A stretch of DNA of 64,000 bases from positions 349,185 to 413,184 of the forward strand of contig NZ_JACXZT010000019.1 in assembly GCF_014779595.1 (NCBI RefSeq), read 5' to 3'. Shown here in pieces: positions 18,171-28,364 of this stretch (the stretch's first letter is position 1; every line of letters begins with the position of its first letter). The notes under the pieces were generated by a model. It searched no databases and had not been told where the DNA came from. It saw only the letters and a list, made by a program, of their open reading frames with translations. The translations under genes were made by a program, and so were the position numbers. This stretch comes from Halomonas sp. ML-15. Its GTDB lineage: Bacteria; Pseudomonadota; Gammaproteobacteria; Pseudomonadales; Halomonadaceae.

Positions 18171-19019
18171 ATGACCCGCTCTACTATGCGCCAGCCGGTT
18201 TCCCTTGTACGCAGTCAGCCAAGCCAGGACGGTGACGGCGTCAAGATCAAACGCATCCATGATTTTGGTGGTGGCATCGACCCCTTCCTTATGCTCGACG
18301 AGCTTGGCTCGGATCGTCCTGACGACTATATCGGCGGTTTCCCCCCGCATCCGCACCGCGGTATTCAGACACTGACCTACGTGATTCACGGTGGCCTGAC
18401 ACATGAAGATCACATGGGCCACTCCAGCACTATCAATGCCGGCGACGCCCAGTGGATGCATACCGGACGTGGCATTATTCACTCCGAAATGCCGCTTACC
18501 GACCACCACGGCCTGCGCGCCTTTCAGCTATGGCTGAGCCTGGCCGCCAAGGACAAGCTCAGCGAGGCGACCTATCGCGATGTACGCGCCAATGAGATGC
18601 CACGCCTGGAGGGTGATCGCGCCACGCTGATCGCCCTCGGCGGTGAATGGCAGTGCGCAGAGCCGCAGCACACTATTAGCGGACCACTCGACGCGTTGGC
18701 CGGTAGTGGCGGTGTTGCCCATGTGCTTGTCGAAGAAAATGGCCGGCTATCACTCGCGCAAACGTCACCAATGCTTGCCGTCTATGTGTTCGCTGGCGAG
18801 CTCGAGATCGGCGAGCAGCGCATCCCCGACGGACACCTGGCACGGCTGGGGGATGGGCAGCAACTATCGCTCACCAGCCGTACCGGCGCCCAGGCACTGA
18901 TCCTCTACGGCACCCCTCATCAGGAGCCAATCGCGCACTACGGTCCCTTCGTCATGAACAGCCATGAGGAGCTCGAACAAGCCCTGAACGACTACCGGAG
19001 CGGTAGTCTGACAGGATAA
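18171..19019 (+). CDS. Pirin family protein (quercetinase-like bicupin)
   Basis: A 282-residue bicupin. The N-terminal cupin carries the metal ligands in FPPHPHRGIQTLTY (His60, His62) and GIIHSEMP (His104, Glu106), as in YhhW and human pirin. The C-terminal cupin is present (SPMLAVYVFAGELEIGEQRI). YhhW-type members show quercetin 2,3-dioxygenase activity in vitro, but the cell role is unclear. It is preceded by a GAGG ribosome site and controlled probably by the divergent LysR protein. Confidence 0.93.
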   Translation: MTRSTMRQPVSLVRSQPSQDGDGVKIKRIHDFGGGIDPFLMLDELGSDRPDDYIGGFPPHPHRGIQTLTYVIHGGLTHEDHMGHSSTINAGDAQWMHTGRGIIHSEMPLTDHHGLRAFQLWLSLAAKDKLSEATYRDVRANEMPRLEGDRATLIALGGEWQCAEPQHTISGPLDALAGSGGVAHVLVEENGRLSLAQTSPMLAVYVFAGELEIGEQRIPDGHLARLGDGQQLSLTSRTGAQALILYGTPHQEPIAHYGPFVMNSHEELEQALNDYRSGSLTG

Positions 19020-19035
19020 TCCACTTGAATTGCGT

Positions 19036-19079
19036 CCCGGCAAAAGCGAAATAAAAGGGATAAGCGCTATTTTGCCGGG
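19036..19079 (+). terminator. Hairpin terminator after the pirin gene
   Basis: A perfect 10-bp inverted repeat CCCGGCAAAA / TTTTGCCGGG with a 24-nt interior lies 17 bp after the pirin stop. The distal T-run is inside the 3' arm, so it would resemble a terminator with A/U pairing at the stem top. Confidence 0.45.
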
Positions 19080-19235
19080 AAATTACAGCATGATCCACCG
19101 CTAGACGTTAGTCGAACAGCGTTGCTAAACCTCGCCCAAAATATCTGTACATCCATACAGACTAGGCATCCCAAGCGGCTTGGGGTAAGGTTCTCGTGCC
19201 TTTTTACGTTCATCTTACAAGTCAAGGCCGTTATC

Positions 19236-20999
19236 ATGTTGCGAATTCTTCATTCGCTGCCTCGCACGCATAAGTTACTTTTACTCCCTGTTGCCACTAT
19301 GGTTACTGTGCTAGGTACGCAAAAAATCATCGGCGCTTTCGATAGTTCAAGCGAGAGCCCCACCGCCGCCTCCCCGGCATTCATCCCCCTCGATTCCGAT
19401 GCCAGCCACGACTCTGATGCCCTCGATTTCGAGCGCAATGCCGTATCAGACGCGGTACAAATGGCCAGCAATGCCCTGGATGCTACTCGCCAATATGTTC
19501 CGATAGCCGAACTGGCCGCCCAGGAAATCGTCGACATCGACATGCTCTCCACGGCCCAGGCAAGCAGTGAGCAGCCCCCCGTCGCGGCTATTACTCCGGA
19601 ATCCATCGACGACGAGCAAGAGCAGCATCAAGGCTCGCCGGCAACGATTGATACCGACGTCCTGCACCTCGCTTTGCACCTGCCCAACCTGGGCCAGGCC
19701 GACGACCTGGAACTGGTCGACGAATCAATGCAGGACGCCGGTTACGACGACGAATCCCTGGCCTCGTATACCGCCTACGATTATGAAGATTATCTCGACG
19801 GCCCCCTGGTGCTGTTCGATGATGGCGACGTATTTCTCGAAGAAGAGCTGATTGCCGAGCAGACCTATGTCCCCGAGTGGGAAACCTATACGGTCCAGCA
19901 GGGCGATACCTTTGCCGTGATGGCGCAGCAGACCCTTGGCCTCGGCTACAGTGAAGTACTGCAGCTACTCGACAAGATGCCGGACCGCAACGTACTGACC
20001 CGTTGGCGGGCAGGGCATAATTTCGACTACCAGCTCGATGAAGATGGTCAACTCCTGGCGCTGCGCGTGATGAAGAATCCGCGCAGCGGCTTTTTGATCG
20101 AGCGCGACCCCGAGACGGCGTTTGAGGTGTCGAGCATCGAAAAGGCTGGCGAGCCCACTCAGCGCTTGTTTGCCGGTACCGTCAGCGGCAGCTTCGGACG
20201 CTCCGCCGAGGCCACCGGCCTATCCGCCTCCGAAGTCGCCCAGCTCAGCAAGTTGCTGGAGAAGAAACTCGACTTCCGCCGTGACACCCGTCGCGGCGAT
20301 CGCTTCCAGGTCTTGGTGGAGTCCGACCTGATCGATGGTCAAAGCCTCGACTCCCGGGTACTGGCGGTAAAGTACGAAGGCGCGCGTATGGACCTGACGG
20401 TGGTGCGCAACAGCTCCGACAATCGCTTCTATACCCCTGATGGCTCAAGCCTCGACCCTGCCTTCGACCGCTACCCCTTCGACGGCAACTACCGCATGAG
20501 CTCATCGTTCAACTTGCGCCGCAAGCACCCGGTCACCGGCCGCGTCAGCCCGCACTATGGCACCGACTGGGCGATGCCGATCGGCACCCCTGTCAATGCC
20601 CCGGCCGACGGCCGCGTGGAGAAGGTAGGCAACCACCCGCTGGCGGGGCGCTTCCTGGTAGTGCGCCACGACAACGGCTACCGCACCCGCTACCTGCACC
20701 TCTCCGAGCCACTGGTCAGCCGCGGCGATCGCGTCAACATGGGCGAAACAATCGCCAAGTCGGGCAACACCGGCCGCAGCACCGGCCCGCACCTGCACTA
20801 TGAGGTGATCGTCAACGGCAACCAGGTCGACCCGATGCGCGTCGATCTGCCCGAGAACCAGAGCCTCGAAGGCGACGCCCTGGCCGCGTTCCAGCGCGAG
20901 TCCGAGCGCCTGCTGGCCACGCTCGAGAGCGGCGAAACCGGCACCGTCATCGCCAGCACCGGCGATTCAGAACCACGCCGCAGTGGCGACGACATCTAA
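19236..20999 (+). CDS. Peptidoglycan DD-metalloendopeptidase, LysM-like and M23 domains
   Basis: A 587-residue envelope protein. One N-terminal hydrophobic segment (residues about 14-34) anchors or exports it. A long acidic, low-complexity stretch (about 45-205) follows. A LysM/OapA-like region begins at YTVQQGDTFAVMAQQTLGL (about 215). The C-terminal M23 peptidase has HYGTD (His440, Asp444) and HLHYE (His519, His521), all zinc ligands intact. It resembles MepM/YebA, which cut cross-links during cell-wall growth, but is longer because of the acidic region. The start ATG at 19236 is preferred to an upstream in-frame codon because the hydrophobic segment then lies at the N-terminus. Confidence 0.9.
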   Translation: MLRILHSLPRTHKLLLLPVATMVTVLGTQKIIGAFDSSSESPTAASPAFIPLDSDASHDSDALDFERNAVSDAVQMASNALDATRQYVPIAELAAQEIVDIDMLSTAQASSEQPPVAAITPESIDDEQEQHQGSPATIDTDVLHLALHLPNLGQADDLELVDESMQDAGYDDESLASYTAYDYEDYLDGPLVLFDDGDVFLEEELIAEQTYVPEWETYTVQQGDTFAVMAQQTLGLGYSEVLQLLDKMPDRNVLTRWRAGHNFDYQLDEDGQLLALRVMKNPRSGFLIERDPETAFEVSSIEKAGEPTQRLFAGTVSGSFGRSAEATGLSASEVAQLSKLLEKKLDFRRDTRRGDRFQVLVESDLIDGQSLDSRVLAVKYEGARMDLTVVRNSSDNRFYTPDGSSLDPAFDRYPFDGNYRMSSSFNLRRKHPVTGRVSPHYGTDWAMPIGTPVNAPADGRVEKVGNHPLAGRFLVVRHDNGYRTRYLHLSEPLVSRGDRVNMGETIAKSGNTGRSTGPHLHYEVIVNGNQVDPMRVDLPENQSLEGDALAAFQRESERLLATLESGETGTVIASTGDSEPRRSGDDI

Positions 21000-21020
21000 G
21001 CGTACAGCCGCTGCATCGTC

Positions 21021-21048
21021 ACGACGCCCCGCTTCCGCGGGGCGTCGT
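21021..21048. terminator. Intrinsic terminator of the M23 peptidase gene
   Basis: A perfect 12-bp stem ACGACGCCCCGC / GCGGGGCGTCGT with loop TTCC is followed by CGTTTGAG on the plus strand. It lies between convergent genes. Confidence 0.75.
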
Positions 21049-21062
21049 CGTTTGAGGGCTAC

Positions 21063-22331
21063 TCAGGCTGGCGGGCGGGAGCAGCCGCAGCGCCGAAACG
21101 CAGTAGCAGCGCCGAAACGCAGTAGCAGCGCATAACTCAGCACGGCCACCAGCACACCCACCAGCGGCGGCAGCAGCGGCGAGAGATAAGCGGCCAGCGA
21201 ACCCGCGGCATAGGCCAGCAGCCCCACCCAATGAAAGGCCGGCGGACTCGCCGTCTCCAGCGACGGGTAGCGCCCCTTATGGCGCAGCCAGAAGTCGGCC
21301 ATGATCACGCCGCCGATCGGCGGTATGAAGGTACCCAGCAGTACCAGATAGGGAATCAACAGATCGTACATGCCGCCAACCGCCAAGAGCGTACCGATGG
21401 CAGCACCCACCGCGGTCACCAGCCGACGACGCGGCGTCCGCAGCAGATTGCAGCCGGCCACGGCGAAGTTGTAGATGGTGTTGTCCTGAGTGGTCCAGAT
21501 ATTCAGGAACAGCATCAAGACCGCCAGTACCACGAAGCCTTGCGCCAGCATCACGTCTACGATATCCGCCTGCTGATAGATCAGCGCCCCCAGCGCACCG
21601 GTCAGCACCATCAGGCCGTTGCCGACGCAGAAGGCCGCCAGCGTCGCGATCACCGCGATCTTCGGCGAGCGCGCGAAACGGCTCCAGTTGGTGGCCTGGG
21701 TCCCACCGCTCACGAAGGTGCCGATGATCACCGTCACGGCTGCGGCAAAGCTCATGCTGTCGCTGGGCGTCTGACCGACCAGCCCCGCCAGCCCGCCGAT
21801 ATCGCTTACGCCGGTATAGAGGCTGATCAGAATGAACAGCAGCATGGTCGGCACGGCAAAACGCGACAACCAGTCGAGACCGCGATAACCGATCATCGCA
21901 GTAATGCAGAAGGCCATGCCGAACAGCACCATCAGCGGCACCTCCAGCCAACCAGGTAGCGCAGTGGTCTGCACCAGCAGCACCGCGATGGTTGCCGTCC
22001 CCCAGGCATACCAGCCGATCTGCGTGAAGCCGAGCAGCAGATCGGAAAGTTTGCTGCCTAGCTCACCGAAACAGAACCGCCCCATCAGCACCGAGTTGAG
22101 ACCGCTGCGACAAGCGATATAGGCCAGTGCCGCGGCATAACCGCCGAGCAGCAGGTTGCCGATGGTGATCACCCACAGCAGCTCACCGAAGGTGAACGCC
22201 GTGCCCAGCGAGCCCCCTGCCCACATCGTCGCCGTAAATAGGGTAAAGCCCAGCAGCACCATGGTGGTCGAGAGCAGTCCCTTGCGGCGACTCGCCGGTA
22301 CTGCGCTAAGCGGATAATCGGATGTTTTCAT
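21063..22331 (-). CDS. codB: Cytosine/purine permease CodB (NCS1 family), altered C-terminus
   Basis: A 422-residue membrane transporter with about 12 hydrophobic segments. The regions RKGLLSTTMVLLGFTLF, YRGLDWLSRFAVP, GTQATNWSRFARS and TTQDNTIYNFAVA are typical of CodB cytosine permeases. Near the 3' end a 19-bp unit is tandemly duplicated (21087-21105 and 21106-21124). Removing one copy would restore a reading frame ending in GAAAAPARQPE instead of the present ATAFRRCGCSRPPA, so the tail has been frameshifted. All transmembrane segments remain, so function may be kept. It lies downstream of another NCS1 gene and next to pyrimidine catabolism genes. Confidence 0.88.
   Translation of the reverse strand: MKTSDYPLSAVPASRRKGLLSTTMVLLGFTLFTATMWAGGSLGTAFTFGELLWVITIGNLLLGGYAAALAYIACRSGLNSVLMGRFCFGELGSKLSDLLLGFTQIGWYAWGTATIAVLLVQTTALPGWLEVPLMVLFGMAFCITAMIGYRGLDWLSRFAVPTMLLFILISLYTGVSDIGGLAGLVGQTPSDSMSFAAAVTVIIGTFVSGGTQATNWSRFARSPKIAVIATLAAFCVGNGLMVLTGALGALIYQQADIVDVMLAQGFVVLAVLMLFLNIWTTQDNTIYNFAVAGCNLLRTPRRRLVTAVGAAIGTLLAVGGMYDLLIPYLVLLGTFIPPIGGVIMADFWLRHKGRYPSLETASPPAFHWVGLLAYAAGSLAAYLSPLLPPLVGVLVAVLSYALLLRFGAATAFRRCGCSRPPA
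21087..21124. repeat. 19-bp tandem duplication in the 3' end of codB
   Basis: The unit GCAGCGCCGAAACGCAGTA occurs twice head-to-tail, followed by a partial third copy GCAGCGC (21125-21131). The unit length is not divisible by three, so the duplication changes the codB reading frame for the last residues. Confidence 0.95.
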
Positions 22332-22385
22332 TATTAGCTCCGGAATGGGTACAACGGCTCCTCTGCCGAGGGAACCGACACAATA

Positions 22386-22412
22386 GCGCCCCGGCGTTAA
22401 TGGCCAGGGCGC
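22386..22412 (-). other. Hairpin between the two NCS1 permease genes
   Basis: An inverted repeat GCGCCC / GGGCGC with further pairing inside lies in the 108-bp gap between the two permease genes. No U-run follows on the minus strand. It could be an attenuator or mRNA-stabilising structure. Confidence 0.35.
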
Positions 22413-22439
22413 GGCACATGCACTGCCTGAGCGACGCTA

Positions 22440-23951
22440 TCAGGGCATACGATCAGTTTCGATAGCTGCGGCCGTTGCCGAGACGTTGACCGGCGACATC
22501 AGCTGGCTGGCGACGTAGTAGATCACCGCACCCAATGCCGAACCGGTAAACCAGCCATAATCATAGAACCAGTACATGGTGCCGGTCAGTAGCGATATCA
22601 CGGTCAAGCCCACGGGAATCCCGAAAGCCACGAAGCCCGGCCAGTTGACGGCCGGATACGCACACCCATCCTGATACAGGCTCGGCACGTCGAGCTGCTG
22701 ACGCTTGATGAGGAAGTAGTCCACCGCCATGATCCCGGCGATGGGCCCCAGCAGACTCGAATAGCCCAGCAGCCAGTTGGAGTACATCTGCTCCAACGAC
22801 ACGCCAGAGGAGATAACACCCGCCTTCTGAAGTAGATCGTAGCCCATCAGCAACACCCCTACGGCGCCAGTGATCAGCACACCGCGGGTCTGATCGACCA
22901 GCTTGGGTGCCACGTTCTGGAAGTCGTTGGTCGGCGACACGATATTGGCAGCGGTATTCGTCGAGATGGTCGCGATGATGATCATCAGCATGGCCAGGGC
23001 GACCCAGAACGGGTTGTCGATCATGCCGATCAGGCTCACCGGGTCAGCGACCGTCTGCCCGACCAGCGACTCCGATGCAGCGGTCATCACCACCCCGAGG
23101 GCGGCAAAGAAGAACATGGTCATGGGAAGTCCCAATACCTGGCCGACGATCTGATCCTTCTGACTCTTGGCAAAGCGGCTGAAGTCGGGAATGTTGAGCG
23201 ACAGCGTGGCCCAGAAACCGACCATCGCCGTCAGGCCAGCGAAGAAGTAACCATAGACCGGCGCCCCTTCCGGACGAGACGGCGGCTGCGCCAGCAGCTC
23301 GGTCATCGACATGTGCGGCCAGGCCCACAACATCAGGCCAATCGCTACCGCCAGCAATAGCGGGGCGGCCAGCGTCTCGAGCCACTTGATCGACTCCGCC
23401 CCGCGAATCACCACATACAGGTTCATGGCCCCGAATACGAAGAAGCCAACCACCTCGCCTAGCCCACCCAATGCCTGCCAGGGGGGAAAGATCGTCGCCA
23501 GCAGCAGGTGAATGGCCAGCCCACCGAACATGGTCTGCACCCCGAACCAGCCACAGCCCACCAGCGCCCTCACCAGACACGGCACATTGGAGCCCAGGAT
23601 GCCAAACGACGAACGCAGCACCACGGGAAAGGGAATGCCGAACTTGGTGCCAGGGAAGGCATTCAGGGTGAGGGGAATGAGTACCACCACGTTGGCCAGC
23701 AGGATGGCGAACAGTGCCTCACCGACGCTCAGACCAAAGTAAGCGGTGAGCACGCCACCCAGCGTATAGGTGGGAACGCAGATCGACATGCCCACCCAGA
23801 GCGCGGCCACGTTCCACTTCGACCAGGTACGCTCGTGGGCCTTGGTCGGCGCAATGTCGGCATTGTAGCGCGGGCTGTCACGCACATCGCTGCCCTCATC
23901 CAGCTCGATCAATCCCTCTCTATCCACCATCCTCGATGCTTCGACGGTCAT
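22440..23951 (-). CDS. NCS1-family nucleobase/hydantoin permease
   Basis: A 503-residue membrane transporter with 12 predicted segments. NDFQNVAPK, the MSICVPTYTLGG segment, GWFGVQTMFGG and FWATLSLNIPDFSRFAKSQKDQ are typical of the NCS1 subgroup that contains hydantoin (Mhp1), uracil and allantoin permeases. The ATG at 23951 is chosen because GAGGAG lies 7 nt upstream. It is divergent from the pyrimidine degradation operon, so uracil, thymine or a dihydropyrimidine is the likely cargo. A sigma-54-like promoter motif lies about 65 bp upstream. Confidence 0.88.
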   Translation of the reverse strand: MTVEASRMVDREGLIELDEGSDVRDSPRYNADIAPTKAHERTWSKWNVAALWVGMSICVPTYTLGGVLTAYFGLSVGEALFAILLANVVVLIPLTLNAFPGTKFGIPFPVVLRSSFGILGSNVPCLVRALVGCGWFGVQTMFGGLAIHLLLATIFPPWQALGGLGEVVGFFVFGAMNLYVVIRGAESIKWLETLAAPLLLAVAIGLMLWAWPHMSMTELLAQPPSRPEGAPVYGYFFAGLTAMVGFWATLSLNIPDFSRFAKSQKDQIVGQVLGLPMTMFFFAALGVVMTAASESLVGQTVADPVSLIGMIDNPFWVALAMLMIIIATISTNTAANIVSPTNDFQNVAPKLVDQTRGVLITGAVGVLLMGYDLLQKAGVISSGVSLEQMYSNWLLGYSSLLGPIAGIMAVDYFLIKRQQLDVPSLYQDGCAYPAVNWPGFVAFGIPVGLTVISLLTGTMYWFYDYGWFTGSALGAVIYYVASQLMSPVNVSATAAAIETDRMP

Positions 23952-24012
23952 TGTTGTTCTCCTCGTCACTCGATGTATTCACGACGCCTGAGGGCGCGCG
24001 TGCCAGTTGCAA

Positions 24013-24028
24013 CGCAATAAGCGTGCCC
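24013..24028 (-). promoter_or_regulatory. Candidate sigma-54 promoter of the NCS1 permease gene
   Basis: Read on the minus strand, GGGCACGCTTATTGCG matches the -24/-12 pattern GGCAC-N5-TTGC with exactly 10 bases between GG and GC. Initiation would fall roughly 50 nt before the start codon. Nitrogen-regulated expression would fit a pyrimidine transporter. It is a motif match only. Confidence 0.45.
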
Positions 24029-24568
24029 AGTTGCAACGACCAGGTCGCAAGGTGTCATCGGCGTTAACGCCAAGGCGCATGTCACGGCTCTACAACTTAA
24101 TGATTTTTTTGAAAAACTGTCTTTGAAGTCAGCTTAATGATTACACCGAAAGAAGACGATCCTGCTTATTTCACCAGCACACTCATAGCGCTTCATGACA
24201 GGCTAGTCAGTTTCTATAATGGTTCAAGCTTTGTTAACGAGCTAACGAAAAATCTCAGAAAAAATAAAATAAACTACTGTTTTTAAACATTTTTCCTTAT
24301 GACTTACGCTCTATCCAACATGGTGCGAGAGCTCACCAATATGGTGAACAGAGCTTTATCGAAACGCATAAAAACTTTTAATACAATCACTTACATGCAA
24401 GCCCGCAGGTCTGACAAAAAGTGCTTGCATGGATCTGTCGATGGCGACTAGCTTTAAAAAGCTGACACATGAGTCAGCTTTTTAGAAAGATAGAAACTTA
24501 CCGGATCACCCCATGCCAATATGGGCAGGGAAGTGATCCTGACAACAAACACAAGATGGGTAGACACC
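24029..24568. promoter_or_regulatory. AT-rich divergent control region and structured leader of the pyrimidine operon
   Basis: No gene is seen here. A possible sigma-70 promoter is TTCATG-N17-TATAAT (24192-24220). A 15-bp dyad TCACCAATATGGTGA (24333-24347) is a candidate TetR/RutR-type operator. Downstream come three inverted repeats: CATGCAAGC / GCTTGCATG (24394-24431, 20-nt spacer), an 11-bp terminator-like hairpin (24456-24483), and GGATCAC / GTGATCC enclosing CCCAT / ATGGG (24503-24539). The last lies 30 nt before the first start codon. Base composition is far more AT-rich than the flanking genes. Confidence 0.55.
24456..24483 (+). terminator. Terminator-like hairpin in the pyrimidine operon leader
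   Basis: AAAAAGCTGAC and GTCAGCTTTTT form a perfect 11-bp stem with loop ACATGA. A tract of A before and T after gives a bidirectional intrinsic terminator shape. It is 85 bp upstream of the first gene, so it may be an attenuator or end a short upstream transcript. Confidence 0.6.
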
Positions 24569-26901
<2,333 letters not shown>

Positions 26902-26984
26902 CCCTCGGCGTCGGGGCCCACCAGGCCCCGCCAGCGCCCCGGCCTACGAGGCGCCCAGCCGTCCAATAACAAAGAGGCACTACC

Positions 26985-28364
26985 GTGATGAATGATCTGA
27001 CCCACCTGCCCCGGGTCGGCGAGGCCGGCGCGCTGGACGCGCGCGACCTGGCCGACAACTTCGGCGACCTGCACCCGCCGCTCAATGCGCGCCAGGCAAT
27101 GCTCGAGAGCCAGCGCTGCCTATACTGCTACGACGCGCCCTGTATCGAGGCCTGCCCCTCGGATATCGATATCCCACGCTTTATTCGCCAGATCAGCGAA
27201 CGCAACATCAATGGCGCCGCGCATACCATCCTCGAGCAGAACATCCTGGGTGGCAGCTGCGCCCGGGTCTGCCCCACCGAGATCCTCTGCGAGCAGAGCT
27301 GCGTACGTAATCATGAAAGCGAATGTCAGCCGGTGCTGATCGGTCTGCTGCAGCGCCATGCCACCGACCATGCGCGCTTCGACGGACATCCGTTCCAGCG
27401 TGCCGCCGATAGCGGCCGCCACGTGGCGGTGGTCGGTGCCGGCCCGGCAGGGTTGGCCTGCGCCCATCGCCTGGCGATGCTGGGCCATCGCGTGACGGTC
27501 TTCGAGGCCGAGGCCAAGCCCGGCGGCCTCAACGAATACGGCATCGCCCGCTACAAGATGACCGATGACTTCGCCCGCAAGGAGGTGGAGTTCCTGCTCG
27601 AGATCGGCGGCATCGAGATCCGCTATGGCCAGCGGCTCGGCGATGCGCTCAGCCTCGGGCAGCTGCATGCCGACTATGACAGCGTGTTCCTGGGTCTCGG
27701 CCTGGGGGCTAGCCGCCAACTCGGGTTGACCGGTGAGGACGCACCGGGCCTGGCGCCGGCGGTGGACTATATCAAGACCCTGCGCCAGGCCGAGGACCTG
27801 ACCCGGCTTCCCCTGGCCCGGCGCTGCGTGGTAATCGGCGCCGGCAACACCGCCATCGACATGGCCACCCAGATGGCCCGGCTAGGCGCCGAGGAGGTGA
27901 CCCTGGTCTACCGGCGCGGCATCGGCGCCATGTCGGCCACCGAGCATGAGCAGGAGATCGCCAAGGCCAACGGGGTGCGACTGCTGACCTGGGCGCGCCC
28001 GGAAGAGGTACTGCTGGATGCCGCAGGGCGCGTGACCGGCATGCGCTTCGCGAGAACGCATGACGACGGGGGACGCCTGGCCGATACCGGCGAGCGCTTT
28101 GAGCTCGCCGCCGACGCCATCTTCAAGGCCATCGGCCAGGGCTTCGATGGCGACAGTCTCAGCGATGCCACGGCCAGCGAACTGGCTCGTGACGGCGAGC
28201 GTATCCGCGTCGACGAGGCCTTTCGCACCTCGCTGCCGCGGGTCTATGCCGGCGGCGACTGCGTGGCCCCCGGCCAGGACCTCACCGTCCAGGCCGTGCA
28301 GCACGGCAAGCTGGCTGCCCACGCCATCCACCAGGATCTCTTGGCCAAGCAGGAGGCCGCATGA
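26985..28364 (+). CDS. preT: NAD-dependent dihydropyrimidine dehydrogenase subunit PreT
   Basis: A 459-residue flavin and iron-sulfur subunit. The N-terminal part holds two cysteine clusters (CLYCYDAPCIEACPSD and GGSCARVCPTEILCEQSC) for 4Fe-4S centres. A FAD-binding motif VAVVGAGPAGLACAHRL begins near residue 147, and the NAD-binding motif CVVIGAGNTAIDMA is near 284. This is the glutamate-synthase-small-chain-like architecture that corresponds to the N-terminal half of eukaryotic dihydropyrimidine dehydrogenase. It overlaps preA by 4 bp. GTG (26985) or the adjacent ATG (26988) may be the start. Confidence 0.93.
   Translation: MMNDLTHLPRVGEAGALDARDLADNFGDLHPPLNARQAMLESQRCLYCYDAPCIEACPSDIDIPRFIRQISERNINGAAHTILEQNILGGSCARVCPTEILCEQSCVRNHESECQPVLIGLLQRHATDHARFDGHPFQRAADSGRHVAVVGAGPAGLACAHRLAMLGHRVTVFEAEAKPGGLNEYGIARYKMTDDFARKEVEFLLEIGGIEIRYGQRLGDALSLGQLHADYDSVFLGLGLGASRQLGLTGEDAPGLAPAVDYIKTLRQAEDLTRLPLARRCVVIGAGNTAIDMATQMARLGAEEVTLVYRRGIGAMSATEHEQEIAKANGVRLLTWARPEEVLLDAAGRVTGMRFARTHDDGGRLADTGERFELAADAIFKAIGQGFDGDSLSDATASELARDGERIRVDEAFRTSLPRVYAGGDCVAPGQDLTVQAVQHGKLAAHAIHQDLLAKQEAA

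Noticed and set aside
24001-24060. The repeated GTTGCAAC motifs near the permease start as a possible CRISPR or iteron array
   Set aside because: There are only two or three short copies with irregular spacing, so they do not form an array.
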